A DNA stretch of 64,000 bases, taken from positions 496,001 through 560,000 of the forward strand of contig NZ_JAUDRZ010000002.1 in NCBI RefSeq assembly GCF_030380735.1. The letters are read 5' to 3'. Source of the DNA: Rhizobium sp. S152. Lineage in GTDB: Bacteria > Pseudomonadota > Alphaproteobacteria > Rhizobiales > Rhizobiaceae. Below are positions 53,605 through 62,162 of this stretch, piece by piece; within the stretch, counting starts at the first letter, position 1, and each line of letters begins with the position of its first letter. The position numbers were made by a program, and so were the translations under genes. The notes under the pieces are model-generated. The model did no database searches. It was not told the DNA's origin and saw nothing but the letters and a program-made list of their open reading frames with translations.

Positions 53605-54705
53605 TCAGTTCAGCTGCGGTGCTAAACGTCCTGCCGCGACCACAGCCAGGCTTGCAGCCCGCATCTTGGAGGGCGCGGCGTCGAACCATCGGACGCAGGC
53701 CCGGCTGAAGGCGCTGAGCTCCGAGTAGCCGAGTATGCTGGCAATATCGTTGATCGTGAGGTGCGTCTGCCCGAGATAGAGGAGCGCCAGGCGTCGGCGT
53801 GTCTCCTCAACGAGCGTGGAAAAGACCTGTCCTTCGGCTGCCAGCCGTCGCTGCAATGTCCAGCGAGTCATCTTCAATGCTTCCGCCACGTCCTCGATAT
53901 GCGGGTAGCCGGAGGGGAGCTGGGCGCGGATTTCTCCGACCACGCGCCTGTTCAGCCCGAGCGTTCCGGTGCCGCCGGTCAATTGCATCAGCGCATCGCA
54001 CAATGCCTGCATCCGACCATTTTCCCAGCCGCACGCAGGTCGGTTGATCGACTTCTCGCGAAACACAAGGGCATTGGTCTTCATGTTGAAATAGACCGGA
54101 GCGTTGAACACGGTCTCATGCTCGCGCCATTTTTCCGGTCGCGGATGCTCGAAATGGACCTCGTCCGGCGACCAATTGGCGTTGACCACGCGGCGAACGA
54201 TGTTGAGATACATTCCCATCGTCAACTCGGCATCCTGGCGGCGTTGCAGGATCAATCCGTCGAGAATGCGATATTCGAGATGCCAGAACTCACCGCGTCG
54301 CTGCAACGCGACCAGCGTATTCTGCTGGTGATAGGGAAAGTATTTGACCAGATTGCCGAGCGCATCGGCAAGGGTTGGCGAGGAGACGGCGATTTCGCCG
54401 ATGAGGCCGAGCCGGTCTGGGGTGAAGTCGCGGCCGTAGTGGAGGCCGAAATTGTCGTTGCGAGTCTTGCATGACGCGGCTTCAAGCAACTGGCAATAGG
54501 CACCAAGGTCTAGAATTTCGTGTTCCTTGCGCGTGTCGGCCTCGTGCATGCCGACCGACCAAAGGAGTTCATGGGCACTCGTTCCGTGGCTGGAAATGAA
54601 TTGCGAAATGCCATTGGTCGCGCTGGACAAGATCTTGGCGGGCGACCTGAATTGGGAACCCGAGGAATCTCGCCTGGATACAATTGTGCTTGAAGCTTCC
54701 ATCAT
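53605..54705 (-). CDS. AraC-family transcriptional regulator (OruR/ArgR-like)
   Basis: Regulator of 366 residues. Start 54705 is preceded by GCGGAAAG. The long N-terminal ligand domain (about 30-220) matches the arabinose-binding-like domain of OruR-type regulators (LLEAASCKTRNDNFGLHYG, LKYFPYH-like block). The C-terminal double helix-turn-helix has VAEALKMTRWTLQRRLAAEG and IASILGYSELSAFSRACVRWF. It sits upstream of the SDR pair on the same strand and divergent from the LuxR/PBP hybrid gene, so it may control either; related regulators sense amino acids or polyamines. Confidence 0.9.
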   Translation of the reverse strand: MMEASSTIVSRRDSSGSQFRSPAKILSSATNGISQFISSHGTSAHELLWSVGMHEADTRKEHEILDLGAYCQLLEAASCKTRNDNFGLHYGRDFTPDRLGLIGEIAVSSPTLADALGNLVKYFPYHQQNTLVALQRRGEFWHLEYRILDGLILQRRQDAELTMGMYLNIVRRVVNANWSPDEVHFEHPRPEKWREHETVFNAPVYFNMKTNALVFREKSINRPACGWENGRMQALCDALMQLTGGTGTLGLNRRVVGEIRAQLPSGYPHIEDVAEALKMTRWTLQRRLAAEGQVFSTLVEETRRRLALLYLGQTHLTINDIASILGYSELSAFSRACVRWFDAAPSKMRAASLAVVAAGRLAPQLN

Positions 54706-54894
54706 GTTAACTTTCCGCTCTGGAGAATAATGCATCTTTGGCGTGCATTTTTGTCTTGGTACCGATTAACCGAATACTCGGCCGGTCTGCGGAAGGTGGA
54801 GAAAACGGTGATGAGGCGAAATACGTAAACCTACCGACGCGGTGGGTGAGCCTGCTGTCGGACAGGCGAAATGATGCGGTGATCGGAGCGTGGC

Positions 54895-56703
54895 ATGAGT
54901 GTGAGACTGACCGTTCAAAAAAGCGGCGCTGCAGCCCGTCCCACCGTCGAGACAAGCGATTACTTTCGTGCATCGATCAGCGGTGACGGTCTGATCGACA
55001 CGACAGAAAGCGAAAGCGCCAATCGCTTCTTTGCCGCACATCCGGAATTCAAGGACTTCGCCGCCGGATTGGTGGGGAGTGGTCGCGATCTCGTGCGCTT
55101 CGTTTGGATAGACAATGACAAGCGCTGGTTCGCGGTGCGTATAGAGCTCGACGTAACCGCCTCCGGCGAGCGGCGCAGCAACCTTATCGTCAAGTCGATC
55201 GATTCACCCTTCGGCCTGACGCTGCGCGAACTCGATGTTCTGACCCTAATTGCCGGGGGACTGTCCAATCAGGATATCGCGGCCTGCCTCGAAACCAGCC
55301 AGCGGACCGTAACCACCCACAATGAGCGCATTCTCGTCAAACTCGGTCAGGTCAGCCGCACCGGGGCGGCGACGCTTGCGACGGACCTTGGGCTGCTGCG
55401 ATTGCCAACACCGGGTGGAGGTCGCAACCTGATGCCGTTGACGGCGGGTTTGGTGGACAGCCGAATGGCTCTGCCGCGCGACACGGTCCGGTCCTTCGTG
55501 GCGACGTCGCTCGACCGGCGGCCGATCCTGATCGGCACGCCGCTGTCGACGCAGGGACTTGCTTCCGCAGATGCCTATGAGATGCTGAACGGCGCGCGAC
55601 TGGCCGTGGACGAAATCAACCGTCGCGGCGGTGTCGGCGGCCGCCGCATCGAGCTCAAGATCGCGGAGTGCGATGTCGGTGATGAGGTCGATGTCGTCAG
55701 AGCAGTGAAGTCGCTGATCGATGCGGAAGTCGATGCGATCACCTCCGGCTACAGCTGCGCCGAGGAGAGCGTGCAGGACGTGCTGGCGGATTACGGCGCG
55801 CCCTACCTCCACTGTGCGACGATGGAGGCAATGGTCGATCGCGTACGGCAGGATCGCCACCGGCTTCGCAACGTGTTCCAGCTTTGCCCGAGCGACGTCA
55901 ACTACGGCCCACGCTTCATTCAGTTTCTGTCGGAACTGGAAAAGAGCCGCAAATGGATCCCGCATTCACGCCGTGTCGTGGTCATCCAGCCACGCTGGTC
56001 GCGCATGGATATCGGCTTCATGACACTGGAGCGGATGGCCCGCAAGGCCGGCTTCAAGATCGATCTGCTGGAGGATCTGCCATTTCGCAACATTGACTGG
56101 AACGGCGTCATGGACAAGCTGCATCTGAGCGATCCGGCCGCGATCTTCCTTGCCTATTACTTTCCGGAGGAGAACATCTCGTTCCTGCAGCATTTCCTAA
56201 GTCGTCCCGCCAACGCGCTTGTCTATACGCTCTACGGGCCCTCGATTCCTGCCTATCGCCAGCAGCTGGGACATAGCGCCGAGGGCGTGATCTGGGCAAC
56301 CACGACCGGGCTTTATTCCGATCAGCTGGCGATGGGGTTTGCCGAGCGCTATGAGCGCATGCATGGCCAGAAGCCCGGTCACTCTCATGCCGGGCTTGCC
56401 TATGACAGGGTGAATATCCTCGCGACCGCCTGGACCCGCGCCAATAACCCTCGCGCCTTCGATCGGGTGATACCCGAAATCCGTTCTGTCATTCACCGCG
56501 GCGTCAACGGTGCTTACTTCTTCGACAATGTCGGCCAGTGCGCGCAGTCCTACCCCGACACGTCGGGCGATCCTTCGATCAGCCAGGCGCATCTGATCTA
56601 TCAGATCCAGAACGGCGAGCAGCGCATTCTGTCGCCGGCACCCTACGGACAATCCGCCTTCGTGCTGCCGCCCTGGCTGCGTCGCAAGTCGTTGGGACGA
56701 TGA
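54895..56703 (+). CDS. LuxR-HTH fused to a type I periplasmic-binding fold (cytoplasmic sensor-regulator)
   Basis: Protein of 602 residues without signal peptide or membrane helix. Residues 1-100 form an uncharacterised, possibly PAS-like sensor. Residues about 106-168 are a LuxR/FixJ helix-turn-helix (LTLRELDVLTLIAGGLSNQDIAACLETSQRTVTTHNERIL). From about 208 to 590 there is a Peripla_BP_6-like ligand domain (ILIGTPLSTQGLASADAYEMLNGARLAVDEINRRGGVGG, RKWIPHSRRVVVIQP). LacI-type repressors pair this fold with a different HTH, and AmiC-type sensors carry none, so a LuxR-HTH/PBP combination is unusual. It probably senses the compound imported by the neighbouring ABC system. A hairpin overlaps its stop codon. 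Confidence 0.88.
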   Translation: MSVRLTVQKSGAAARPTVETSDYFRASISGDGLIDTTESESANRFFAAHPEFKDFAAGLVGSGRDLVRFVWIDNDKRWFAVRIELDVTASGERRSNLIVKSIDSPFGLTLRELDVLTLIAGGLSNQDIAACLETSQRTVTTHNERILVKLGQVSRTGAATLATDLGLLRLPTPGGGRNLMPLTAGLVDSRMALPRDTVRSFVATSLDRRPILIGTPLSTQGLASADAYEMLNGARLAVDEINRRGGVGGRRIELKIAECDVGDEVDVVRAVKSLIDAEVDAITSGYSCAEESVQDVLADYGAPYLHCATMEAMVDRVRQDRHRLRNVFQLCPSDVNYGPRFIQFLSELEKSRKWIPHSRRVVVIQPRWSRMDIGFMTLERMARKAGFKIDLLEDLPFRNIDWNGVMDKLHLSDPAAIFLAYYFPEENISFLQHFLSRPANALVYTLYGPSIPAYRQQLGHSAEGVIWATTTGLYSDQLAMGFAERYERMHGQKPGHSHAGLAYDRVNILATAWTRANNPRAFDRVIPEIRSVIHRGVNGAYFFDNVGQCAQSYPDTSGDPSISQAHLIYQIQNGEQRILSPAPYGQSAFVLPPWLRRKSLGR

Positions 56704-56729
56704 CAGGCCGACCGTTTGGCCGGCCTGTC
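56702..56729. terminator. Shared hairpin between convergent genes
   Basis: GACAGGCCG (56702-56710) and CGGCCTGTC (56721-56729) form a 9-bp perfect stem, with CC/GG inside the loop. It begins inside the stop codon of the hybrid regulator and ends six bases before the stop of the binding-protein gene on the other strand, so it likely terminates both transcripts. Confidence 0.7.
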
Positions 56730-56734
56730 GGGCA

Positions 56735-57799
56735 TCAGTATTGGGGCTCGTATTTCGACACGCTGTCCTTGTCGATATTATAGGCGGCAAGCGGAACGAA
56801 GCGCGGCGTCTTTTCGCCGTTCCAGGCCTGTCCGAGCGCTTTGACCGCCTCATACATTTCCGTGTAGGGCAGCAGGGTGCGCGTGCTGTGGATCAGGCCG
56901 TCGCGAACCGCCTGGAATGACCAGATGTTGCCGCCATTGTCGTAGATCTTCATCTTGCCAGCGAGACCTACCTGACGCGCGGCCTGAACGGCGCCGCGTG
57001 TCATATCGGAATAGTTGGAGATGAAGATCGTCAGATCCGGATTGGCCTGAAACAGCGGCAAGGTCTTCTGGTTGCCCTGCAAAACCGAGTAATCAGTCTT
57101 GACCACGGCGGCGATCTTGAAGTCCGGATATTTCTCCTGGACGTCCTTCAGTGCAAGCTCGGTGTTGATCGTGTTGGCATTCAGGTCTGGCCCTGTCAGC
57201 ACGGCAACCTTCTGGGGGCCGGGATTGGCCGCCGCGATCGACATGATCCAGTCGCGGAATGCTTCTCGACCCTGCGAGCCGCCAACGAAATTCAGCGTGC
57301 CGGGCGACCAGAGTTCGTCGCCCTCTTTGCTTGCGCGATTGCACAAAGGGAGGTTGGCGACGGCGACGAGAACACCAGCCTTTGGAGCGTCTTCGGTCAG
57401 GATCTTGCACGCCTGATTGCCGTCGTTCATTTCCGCAACGATTGCGTTGTACTTTCCGCTTGAGATGACATTCTGGGCCTGATTGTACTGAACGGTCGGG
57501 CTCCAGTTCGGATCGAAGACGTCGATTGTTGCGCCGATCTCCTTGGCGGCGTCCTGCGCGCCCTTGATACCGGCTTGGAGATGGGTGTTGTTGGTCGCTG
57601 CTGTTAAAAACGCGATCTTGAGCTTTTCGCAATTCCCATTGATGACCTTTCCATCCCCAAGATCGATCTGTGACCGTTTGCAAGCGCCATCCTGCGATTG
57701 TGCAGAGCCGGTTGTCACAGCAAATCCGATAAGAAAACTTGCTAATAGGGAGCCATGAAAGATTGCTCCAATGAAATCTCTCGTCGTCCGTTTCTTCAT
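56735..57799 (-). CDS. Ribose-type ABC substrate-binding protein (copy 2)
   Basis: Periplasmic binding protein of 354 residues; start 57799 with GAGAGGGAA upstream and signal peptide ending TGSAQS. It is a close paralogue of the 44921 protein (about 65-70% identical by eye over the mature part, sharing DVFDPNWSPT, EMNDGNQAC, NFVGGSQGR and the final NEPQY/YEPQY). No permease or ATPase is next to it, so it must share the transporter at 46007-48554 or serve as a sensor for the hybrid regulator. It is convergent with that regulator. Confidence 0.92.
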   Translation of the reverse strand: MKKRTTRDFIGAIFHGSLLASFLIGFAVTTGSAQSQDGACKRSQIDLGDGKVINGNCEKLKIAFLTAATNNTHLQAGIKGAQDAAKEIGATIDVFDPNWSPTVQYNQAQNVISSGKYNAIVAEMNDGNQACKILTEDAPKAGVLVAVANLPLCNRASKEGDELWSPGTLNFVGGSQGREAFRDWIMSIAAANPGPQKVAVLTGPDLNANTINTELALKDVQEKYPDFKIAAVVKTDYSVLQGNQKTLPLFQANPDLTIFISNYSDMTRGAVQAARQVGLAGKMKIYDNGGNIWSFQAVRDGLIHSTRTLLPYTEMYEAVKALGQAWNGEKTPRFVPLAAYNIDKDSVSKYEPQY

Positions 57800-58222
57800 C
57801 TCGTTGTTCCCTCTCATTCGTGCGCAAGAAATGCGCTATGAAGGGGCAGTATCTGCGGTGAACGAGCTTAGAGTCTTACCATCTCGATACAGCGGAAGAT
57901 ATGAAGCTCGCCTACAACGCCCTATAATGGATAAAGGCGCCGGGTCCGAAGTAACTGCGTTTCAAGCTTGTAGCGTTTTCAAGGCACGGAGCTCCGGTTC
58001 GATTCCCATCAAGACCTTTGAGCTCTTACGCCAGCATCAGCTCAAAGCAGACGGTTCACACCAAGTGGACGGGTCTGCCGGAAAACGAAGTAGAAACGAC
58101 TTTTTGATAAGTTTTTTCGATATCCGATCGCTTCGATTTAACTCTCTACGTAATCGAGCGTGTCTACGGTACTCGGCCTACGGGAAGTAACGGCCGCGCC
58201 TATGGCGCCAAAGCGCCGTGGC
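57800..58222. other. Intergenic region upstream of the binding-protein gene
   Basis: These 423 bases carry the promoter of the minus-strand binding-protein gene and the end of the LysR transcript. I see no supported gene. A GGTTCGATTCC string at about 57990 recalls a tRNA T-arm but has no pairing partner or acceptor stem. A run of T-rich sequence (58098-58115) is the lowest-GC part. Confidence 0.4.
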
Positions 58223-59122
58223 TCAGCCGCAAAAAGCGACATCCACGCTAACCTTACGGATCATTTGCGCCACTTGCGGCAAGGCTCGCACGACCGCGCC
58301 CTTGTTGGTCCCGATGAACACATCCTGCATGGGTAGGCGGGAGTGGGTCCGTAACAAATGCACCGTGCCTGCTTTTAGCTGGGTAAGTAGCAGTCTGCTT
58401 GGCAGGATGCTGATGCCCGTGCCCGCCTCGACGAGATTGAGGATGGCGCCAAGGCTGTTGCAGACGTTGAGGCGAAGGCCAAGCTCGCGGTTCCCGCTCA
58501 GGGCATTGGTCGTCAAAGTGTGGAGATTGGATGGAGCGGGGGTTGAGAATATTCTCTGTCGGAGAAGCATCGCATCTGAGACGAATTCGCGCGGCATCTC
58601 GAGCTTGGGGCTTGCAAACCACTCTACCGTCTGACGGCCAAGCAGTTCCAACGCGACATTGTCATGCTCCGGTGGTGTCGAAAGGACGGCGATGTCTAGG
58701 AGCCCTTCGGAAAGCTGCCGGGCAAGATTGTGGCTCGTGTCGACGGTGGCTGCAACGCGGGTCTCGGCAAAGCGGCCGTCGAGTTCGTCCAGCAGTGCCG
58801 GCAGGCACACGACGGCGAAACTGTCCATCACACCCACTCTGAGCGTCGGCAAGCGGGTATTTCGTGTCTTGATGTTGGATTCGATGTCCCGGGCAATGCC
58901 GATCATGGCCTCGGCGTAGTGTTTGAGAGCCTCGCCTTCGCTGGTCAACTGCAGCTGACGCTTCTGCCTGATGAACAGCGGTACGCCGAGTTGTTCTTCC
59001 AATTCCTTGATGCGGTAGGACACGGTCGGCTGGGTGATGCTCAGCTTCTCCGCCGCAGCATTGAAGCTGCGCAATTGGGAGGCCCAGTAGAATGCCTCGA
59101 CCGCCGAAAAGCTGAGAGCCAT
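58223..59122 (-). CDS. LysR-family transcriptional regulator of the second importer locus
   Basis: Regulator of 299 residues. The helix-turn-helix region is VEAFYWASQLRSFNAAAEKLSITQPTVSYRIKELE (about 8-43), and the effector domain has LRVGVMDSFAVVCLPALL and VEAGTGISILPSRLL. It is divergent from the HD/importer/dehydrogenase operon at 59231 across 108 bases containing a palindrome, the arrangement typical of a LysR activator of the neighbouring operon. Ligand unknown. Confidence 0.91.
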   Translation of the reverse strand: MALSFSAVEAFYWASQLRSFNAAAEKLSITQPTVSYRIKELEEQLGVPLFIRQKRQLQLTSEGEALKHYAEAMIGIARDIESNIKTRNTRLPTLRVGVMDSFAVVCLPALLDELDGRFAETRVAATVDTSHNLARQLSEGLLDIAVLSTPPEHDNVALELLGRQTVEWFASPKLEMPREFVSDAMLLRQRIFSTPAPSNLHTLTTNALSGNRELGLRLNVCNSLGAILNLVEAGTGISILPSRLLLTQLKAGTVHLLRTHSRLPMQDVFIGTNKGAVVRALPQVAQMIRKVSVDVAFCG

Positions 59123-59165
59123 GTCAACCTATAGAAAAATTCGATCGATACCCGGCAATATCCTA

Positions 59166-59184
59166 ATTGGATTTTGAATTCAAT
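59166..59184. promoter_or_regulatory. Candidate LysR operator in the divergent spacer
   Basis: ATTGGATTTTGAATTCAAT contains the palindrome TTGAATTCAA at 59174-59183 and outer ATTG/CAAT arms. It lies in the 108-base spacer between the LysR start and the HD gene start, where an autoregulated LysR normally binds (T-N11-A elements). Confidence 0.4.
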
Positions 59185-59230
59185 CACTCATAAGCTCACT
59201 CAATAAGCAGTTCAGCTAGGTGGTCAAAAA

Positions 59231-59863
59231 ATGTACAAAACCATTTCCCGCGCGCATATCCTCGAAGATCTGCCAGAGATTGCGGATATCGCGTCAGCCG
59301 AATTGCGCGAAAAGGTTATCGACGCCTGGGTGTTCGCTCTCGAACGCTCGTCCTTCGATCGCGTCACCGACATTCAGGGCGAGGGCAGCCCGAACATCTT
59401 TTCGCTGAAGCGCGGCACTCAGGATGCGCATCTGCGCGGCGTCACCCGTCTGGCTCTGTCGATCTATGAAGAATTCAAGGCTACCTATCCCGAGGCCAAG
59501 GTCGATCGCGACATCATTCTGGCCGGCGGTCTTTGCCACGACATCGGCAAGACTTGGGAATTCGATCCGGTCAAGCTGAAGCGCTCGGCCGAGCGCGGCG
59601 ATCGCTACGGCGACCCGACCTACCGTCATTCCGCCTATGGCGCACATGTCTGCCTTTCCGTCGGACTTCCCGACGAAATCGGCCATATCTGCATGGGCCA
59701 CGCAATGGAGTTCGGTCAGATCGGCCATAGCACCGAGTGCTTCATCATCCGGCAGGCCGACCACACCTGGTGGCTGGTCGCGGCAGCGCTCGATCTTTGC
59801 CATCCCGATACGATCGCGCAAGCGGGCAAGAATATCCGCGTGCGACCGCTCGGGATCGAGTGA
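59231..59863 (+). CDS. HD-domain hydrolase
   Basis: Cytoplasmic metal-dependent phosphohydrolase-like protein of 210 residues. The HD pair is in GGLCHDIGKTWEF near residue 104, with further His/Asp ligands in YRHSAYGAHVC and GHAMEFGQIGHSTECFIIRQADHT. HD proteins hydrolyse phosphoesters or, in some branches, oxygenate or cleave C-P or inositol-type substrates. As first gene of an importer operon, it probably acts on the imported compound. Ribosome binding site AGGTGG at 59217. Confidence 0.85.
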   Translation: MYKTISRAHILEDLPEIADIASAELREKVIDAWVFALERSSFDRVTDIQGEGSPNIFSLKRGTQDAHLRGVTRLALSIYEEFKATYPEAKVDRDIILAGGLCHDIGKTWEFDPVKLKRSAERGDRYGDPTYRHSAYGAHVCLSVGLPDEIGHICMGHAMEFGQIGHSTECFIIRQADHTWWLVAAALDLCHPDTIAQAGKNIRVRPLGIE

Positions 59864-59899
59864 CGACTGTAACTGTAAGGCGCGAAAGCCGAGGTTAGC

Positions 59900-60586
59900 A
59901 TGGATTACACCTTCCAATTCGGCCCACTGGTAAACTACCTACCGCAGTTCATCAGCGGCTTTTGGCTAACGATGCTGCTGGCGTTCGTGGGAATTTTCGG
60001 GGGCATTGCCCTGGGCGTCGGCTGTGCCGTCGCCTCCACCTTACCGGGCTTTTTGCCGCGTTTTCTCGTCCGGTGCTACGTGGAGGCGATGCGCAACACG
60101 CCGCTTCTGGTGCAGATCTTTGTGATCTTCTTCGGACTTCCGAATCTCGGCGTGCGGATGTCGCCATTGACGTCGGTCTTCATCGCGCTGGTTCTCAACA
60201 ATGGCGGCTATATCGCGGAGATCGTCCGCGGCGGCATCCAGTCGACGCATCGCAGCCAGGTTGAGGCGGCCGAGAGCCTCGGGATGACCTATTTCCAGAC
60301 GCTTCGCTTCGTCATCCTGCCGCCGGCGCTCGAGAAGGTGTTCACGCCCGTCGTGTCGCAATGCGTGCTGCTCATGCTGTCTACCAGTCTCGTGTCGGCG
60401 ATCGGCGTCGAAGATCTGACAGGGGCTGCGATGATCGCCAGTTCGGAAACCTTCCGCACGATGGAGGTCTATCTCGTGATTGCCGCGGTTTACGTCCTGA
60501 TGAATTTCGTCTTCCGCGCCATCCTGAACCTTGCCGGGTTGCTGATCTTCCGCCGCTCGCGCCGCAATCTTTTCCGGGGGATCTGA
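59900..60586 (+). CDS. Polar amino-acid-type ABC importer, permease A
   Basis: Inner-membrane permease of 228 residues, HisM/GlnP family. Signature EAA loop GGIQSTHRSQVEAAESLGMTYFQTLRFVILPPAL and start FISGFWLTMLLAFVGIFGG. It follows the HD gene by 36 bases and precedes the second permease by one base. Several helices and the arginine of the loop are intact. Confidence 0.92.
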   Translation: MDYTFQFGPLVNYLPQFISGFWLTMLLAFVGIFGGIALGVGCAVASTLPGFLPRFLVRCYVEAMRNTPLLVQIFVIFFGLPNLGVRMSPLTSVFIALVLNNGGYIAEIVRGGIQSTHRSQVEAAESLGMTYFQTLRFVILPPALEKVFTPVVSQCVLLMLSTSLVSAIGVEDLTGAAMIASSETFRTMEVYLVIAAVYVLMNFVFRAILNLAGLLIFRRSRRNLFRGI

Positions 60587-60587
60587 C

Positions 60588-61244
60588 ATGCGTACTTTTG
60601 GCTCGCCGGAATTCCTCTTCATCTTTTACGCGCTGCGCTGGACATTGACGCTGACTGTCATCGCTTTCGTGGGCGGGGGCCTGGTCGGCATCGCGCTCGC
60701 CGTGATGCGCATCTCGTCTTCAAAGGCTCTGCGCGTCGCGACCTCCGCCTATATGCAGTTCGTCCAGGGTCTGCCGCTGCTTATCTTGATGTTCATCTGC
60801 TACTACGCCCCATCACTCTTCGGCTTCGAAGTCAGCGCGATTGCAGCTGCCGCCGTGGCACTGACCATCAATTCCAGCGCGTTTCTCGGCGCCATATGGG
60901 AAAGCGCGCTTCGGGCAATTCCGAAAGCGCAGTGGGAAAGTGCGGACGCCTTGGCACTGCACCCCTACAAGGTCCTTCGCTATGTGATTGCACCGCAGGC
61001 CATCCGGCTGGCAATGCCCTCGACCGTCGGCTTTCTCGTGCAGATTATCAAACAAACCTCGATCGCCTCCATCATCGGCTTCGTCGAGATTACCCGTGCC
61101 GGCCAGCTCGTCAGCAATGCGACATTCGAGCCACTGAAATCCTTCCTGGCCGTAGCCGCCTTTTATTTCGCTGTGTGTTTCCCGCTCACCCAGCTCAGCC
61201 TCTGGCTCGAGAGCCGCGCCGCAAAGCGGGGAGCCCGCGCCTGA
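60588..61244 (+). CDS. Polar amino-acid-type ABC importer, permease B
   Basis: Inner-membrane permease of 218 residues, one base after permease A. The EAA loop is ESALRAIPKAQWESADALALHPYKVLRYVIAPQAI. Forms the heterodimeric channel with permease A, powered by the 62163 ATPase. Ends with a basic tail (SRAAKRGARA). Confidence 0.92.
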   Translation: MRTFGSPEFLFIFYALRWTLTLTVIAFVGGGLVGIALAVMRISSSKALRVATSAYMQFVQGLPLLILMFICYYAPSLFGFEVSAIAAAAVALTINSSAFLGAIWESALRAIPKAQWESADALALHPYKVLRYVIAPQAIRLAMPSTVGFLVQIIKQTSIASIIGFVEITRAGQLVSNATFEPLKSFLAVAAFYFAVCFPLTQLSLWLESRAAKRGARA

Positions 61245-61315
61245 ACCACCTCATCATCAACGACACGAAGAAGGTCGCTGATCATAACCGGAACCCAAAA
61301 CTGAGAGGATACAAC

Positions 61316-62101
61316 ATGCGCCTGAAATCCCTATTCATGCCCCTGATCGGTCTCGCCATCGCTCTGGGCGCCACTGCGGCCTCCGCCGCCTCTCTCGACG
61401 AAATCATCGCCCGCAAGAAGGTCATGATCGGCGTTGATCTCTCGGTCCCGCCCTTCGGCATCACGAACGCCGAAATGCAGCCTGATGGTCTCGACGTCGA
61501 TGTCGCCAAGCTGCTCGCCAAGGATCTAGGCGTCCAGCTGGAACTCGTGCCGGTCACCGGCCAGAGCCGCATTCCGTCGCTGCAGACAGGCAAGGTCGAC
61601 TTCGTCGTCGCAAGCTTCGGCATCTACACCGAGCGCGCGCTGTCGGTCGCCTTTTCCAACCCCTATGGTGGCCATAAGTCGGTGATCATCGCGCCGAAGG
61701 GCACCGAGATTAAGAGCCTCGCAGACCTGAAGGGGAAGAAGGTCGGTGTGCCGCGTGGAACTGCGCATGAGAAAGTGCTGTCGGCAGCCAATATTCCTGG
61801 AATGGAGCTGATCCGCTTCGACGATGACAGCACGACGCTGAACGCGCTCGTCGCCGGTCAGGTGGATGCGATCGGGACCGTAAACTATATCGGCGCGCAG
61901 CTGCAGGAGCGCTATCCCGACAAGTTCGAGGAAAAGACGACCTATCTGCAGAGCTTTTATGGCGTGGGCCTGCGTCGGGGCGATCCGGACCTCCTGCACT
62001 GGCTGAACACGGTTCTCTTCGTCCACAAGCAGAGCGGCGAGTTCGGCCAGATCTACGAAAAGTGGATGAAGACGCCGATGCCTGAACTGCCGTCCTTCTG
62101 A
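61316..62101 (+). CDS. ABC importer substrate-binding protein (SBP_bac_3)
   Basis: Periplasmic protein of 261 residues with signal peptide (RLKSLFMPLIGLAIALGATAASAA) and start 61316 after AGAGGAT. Family motifs: KVMIGVDLSVPPFGITNAEMQPDGLDVDVAK, LQTGKVDFVVASFGIYTERAL and DDDSTTLNALVAGQVDAIG. The arginine/aspartate pattern expected for binding the ligand's amino acid moiety (TxxR) is TERA. A hairpin follows at 62116. Confidence 0.92.
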   Translation: MRLKSLFMPLIGLAIALGATAASAASLDEIIARKKVMIGVDLSVPPFGITNAEMQPDGLDVDVAKLLAKDLGVQLELVPVTGQSRIPSLQTGKVDFVVASFGIYTERALSVAFSNPYGGHKSVIIAPKGTEIKSLADLKGKKVGVPRGTAHEKVLSAANIPGMELIRFDDDSTTLNALVAGQVDAIGTVNYIGAQLQERYPDKFEEKTTYLQSFYGVGLRRGDPDLLHWLNTVLFVHKQSGEFGQIYEKWMKTPMPELPSF

Positions 62102-62115
62102 CCCCAATGGCCGCA

Positions 62116-62140
62116 GAGGGCAGCCTATGCCGCTGCCCTC
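62116..62140 (+). terminator. Hairpin after the second binding-protein gene
   Basis: GAGGGCAGC (62116-62124) and GCTGCCCTC (62132-62140) form a 9-bp perfect stem with a seven-base loop. No T-run follows, so, like the 40904 element, it probably stabilises the binding-protein mRNA or partly reduces read-through into the ATPase gene. Confidence 0.6.
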
Positions 62141-62162
62141 GCATTTCCATCGAGAGGTAAAC

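Noticed and set aside
57985..58005. A GGTTCGATTCC string resembling a tRNA T-arm
   Set aside because: No matching stem, acceptor arm or anticodon arm could be found around it.
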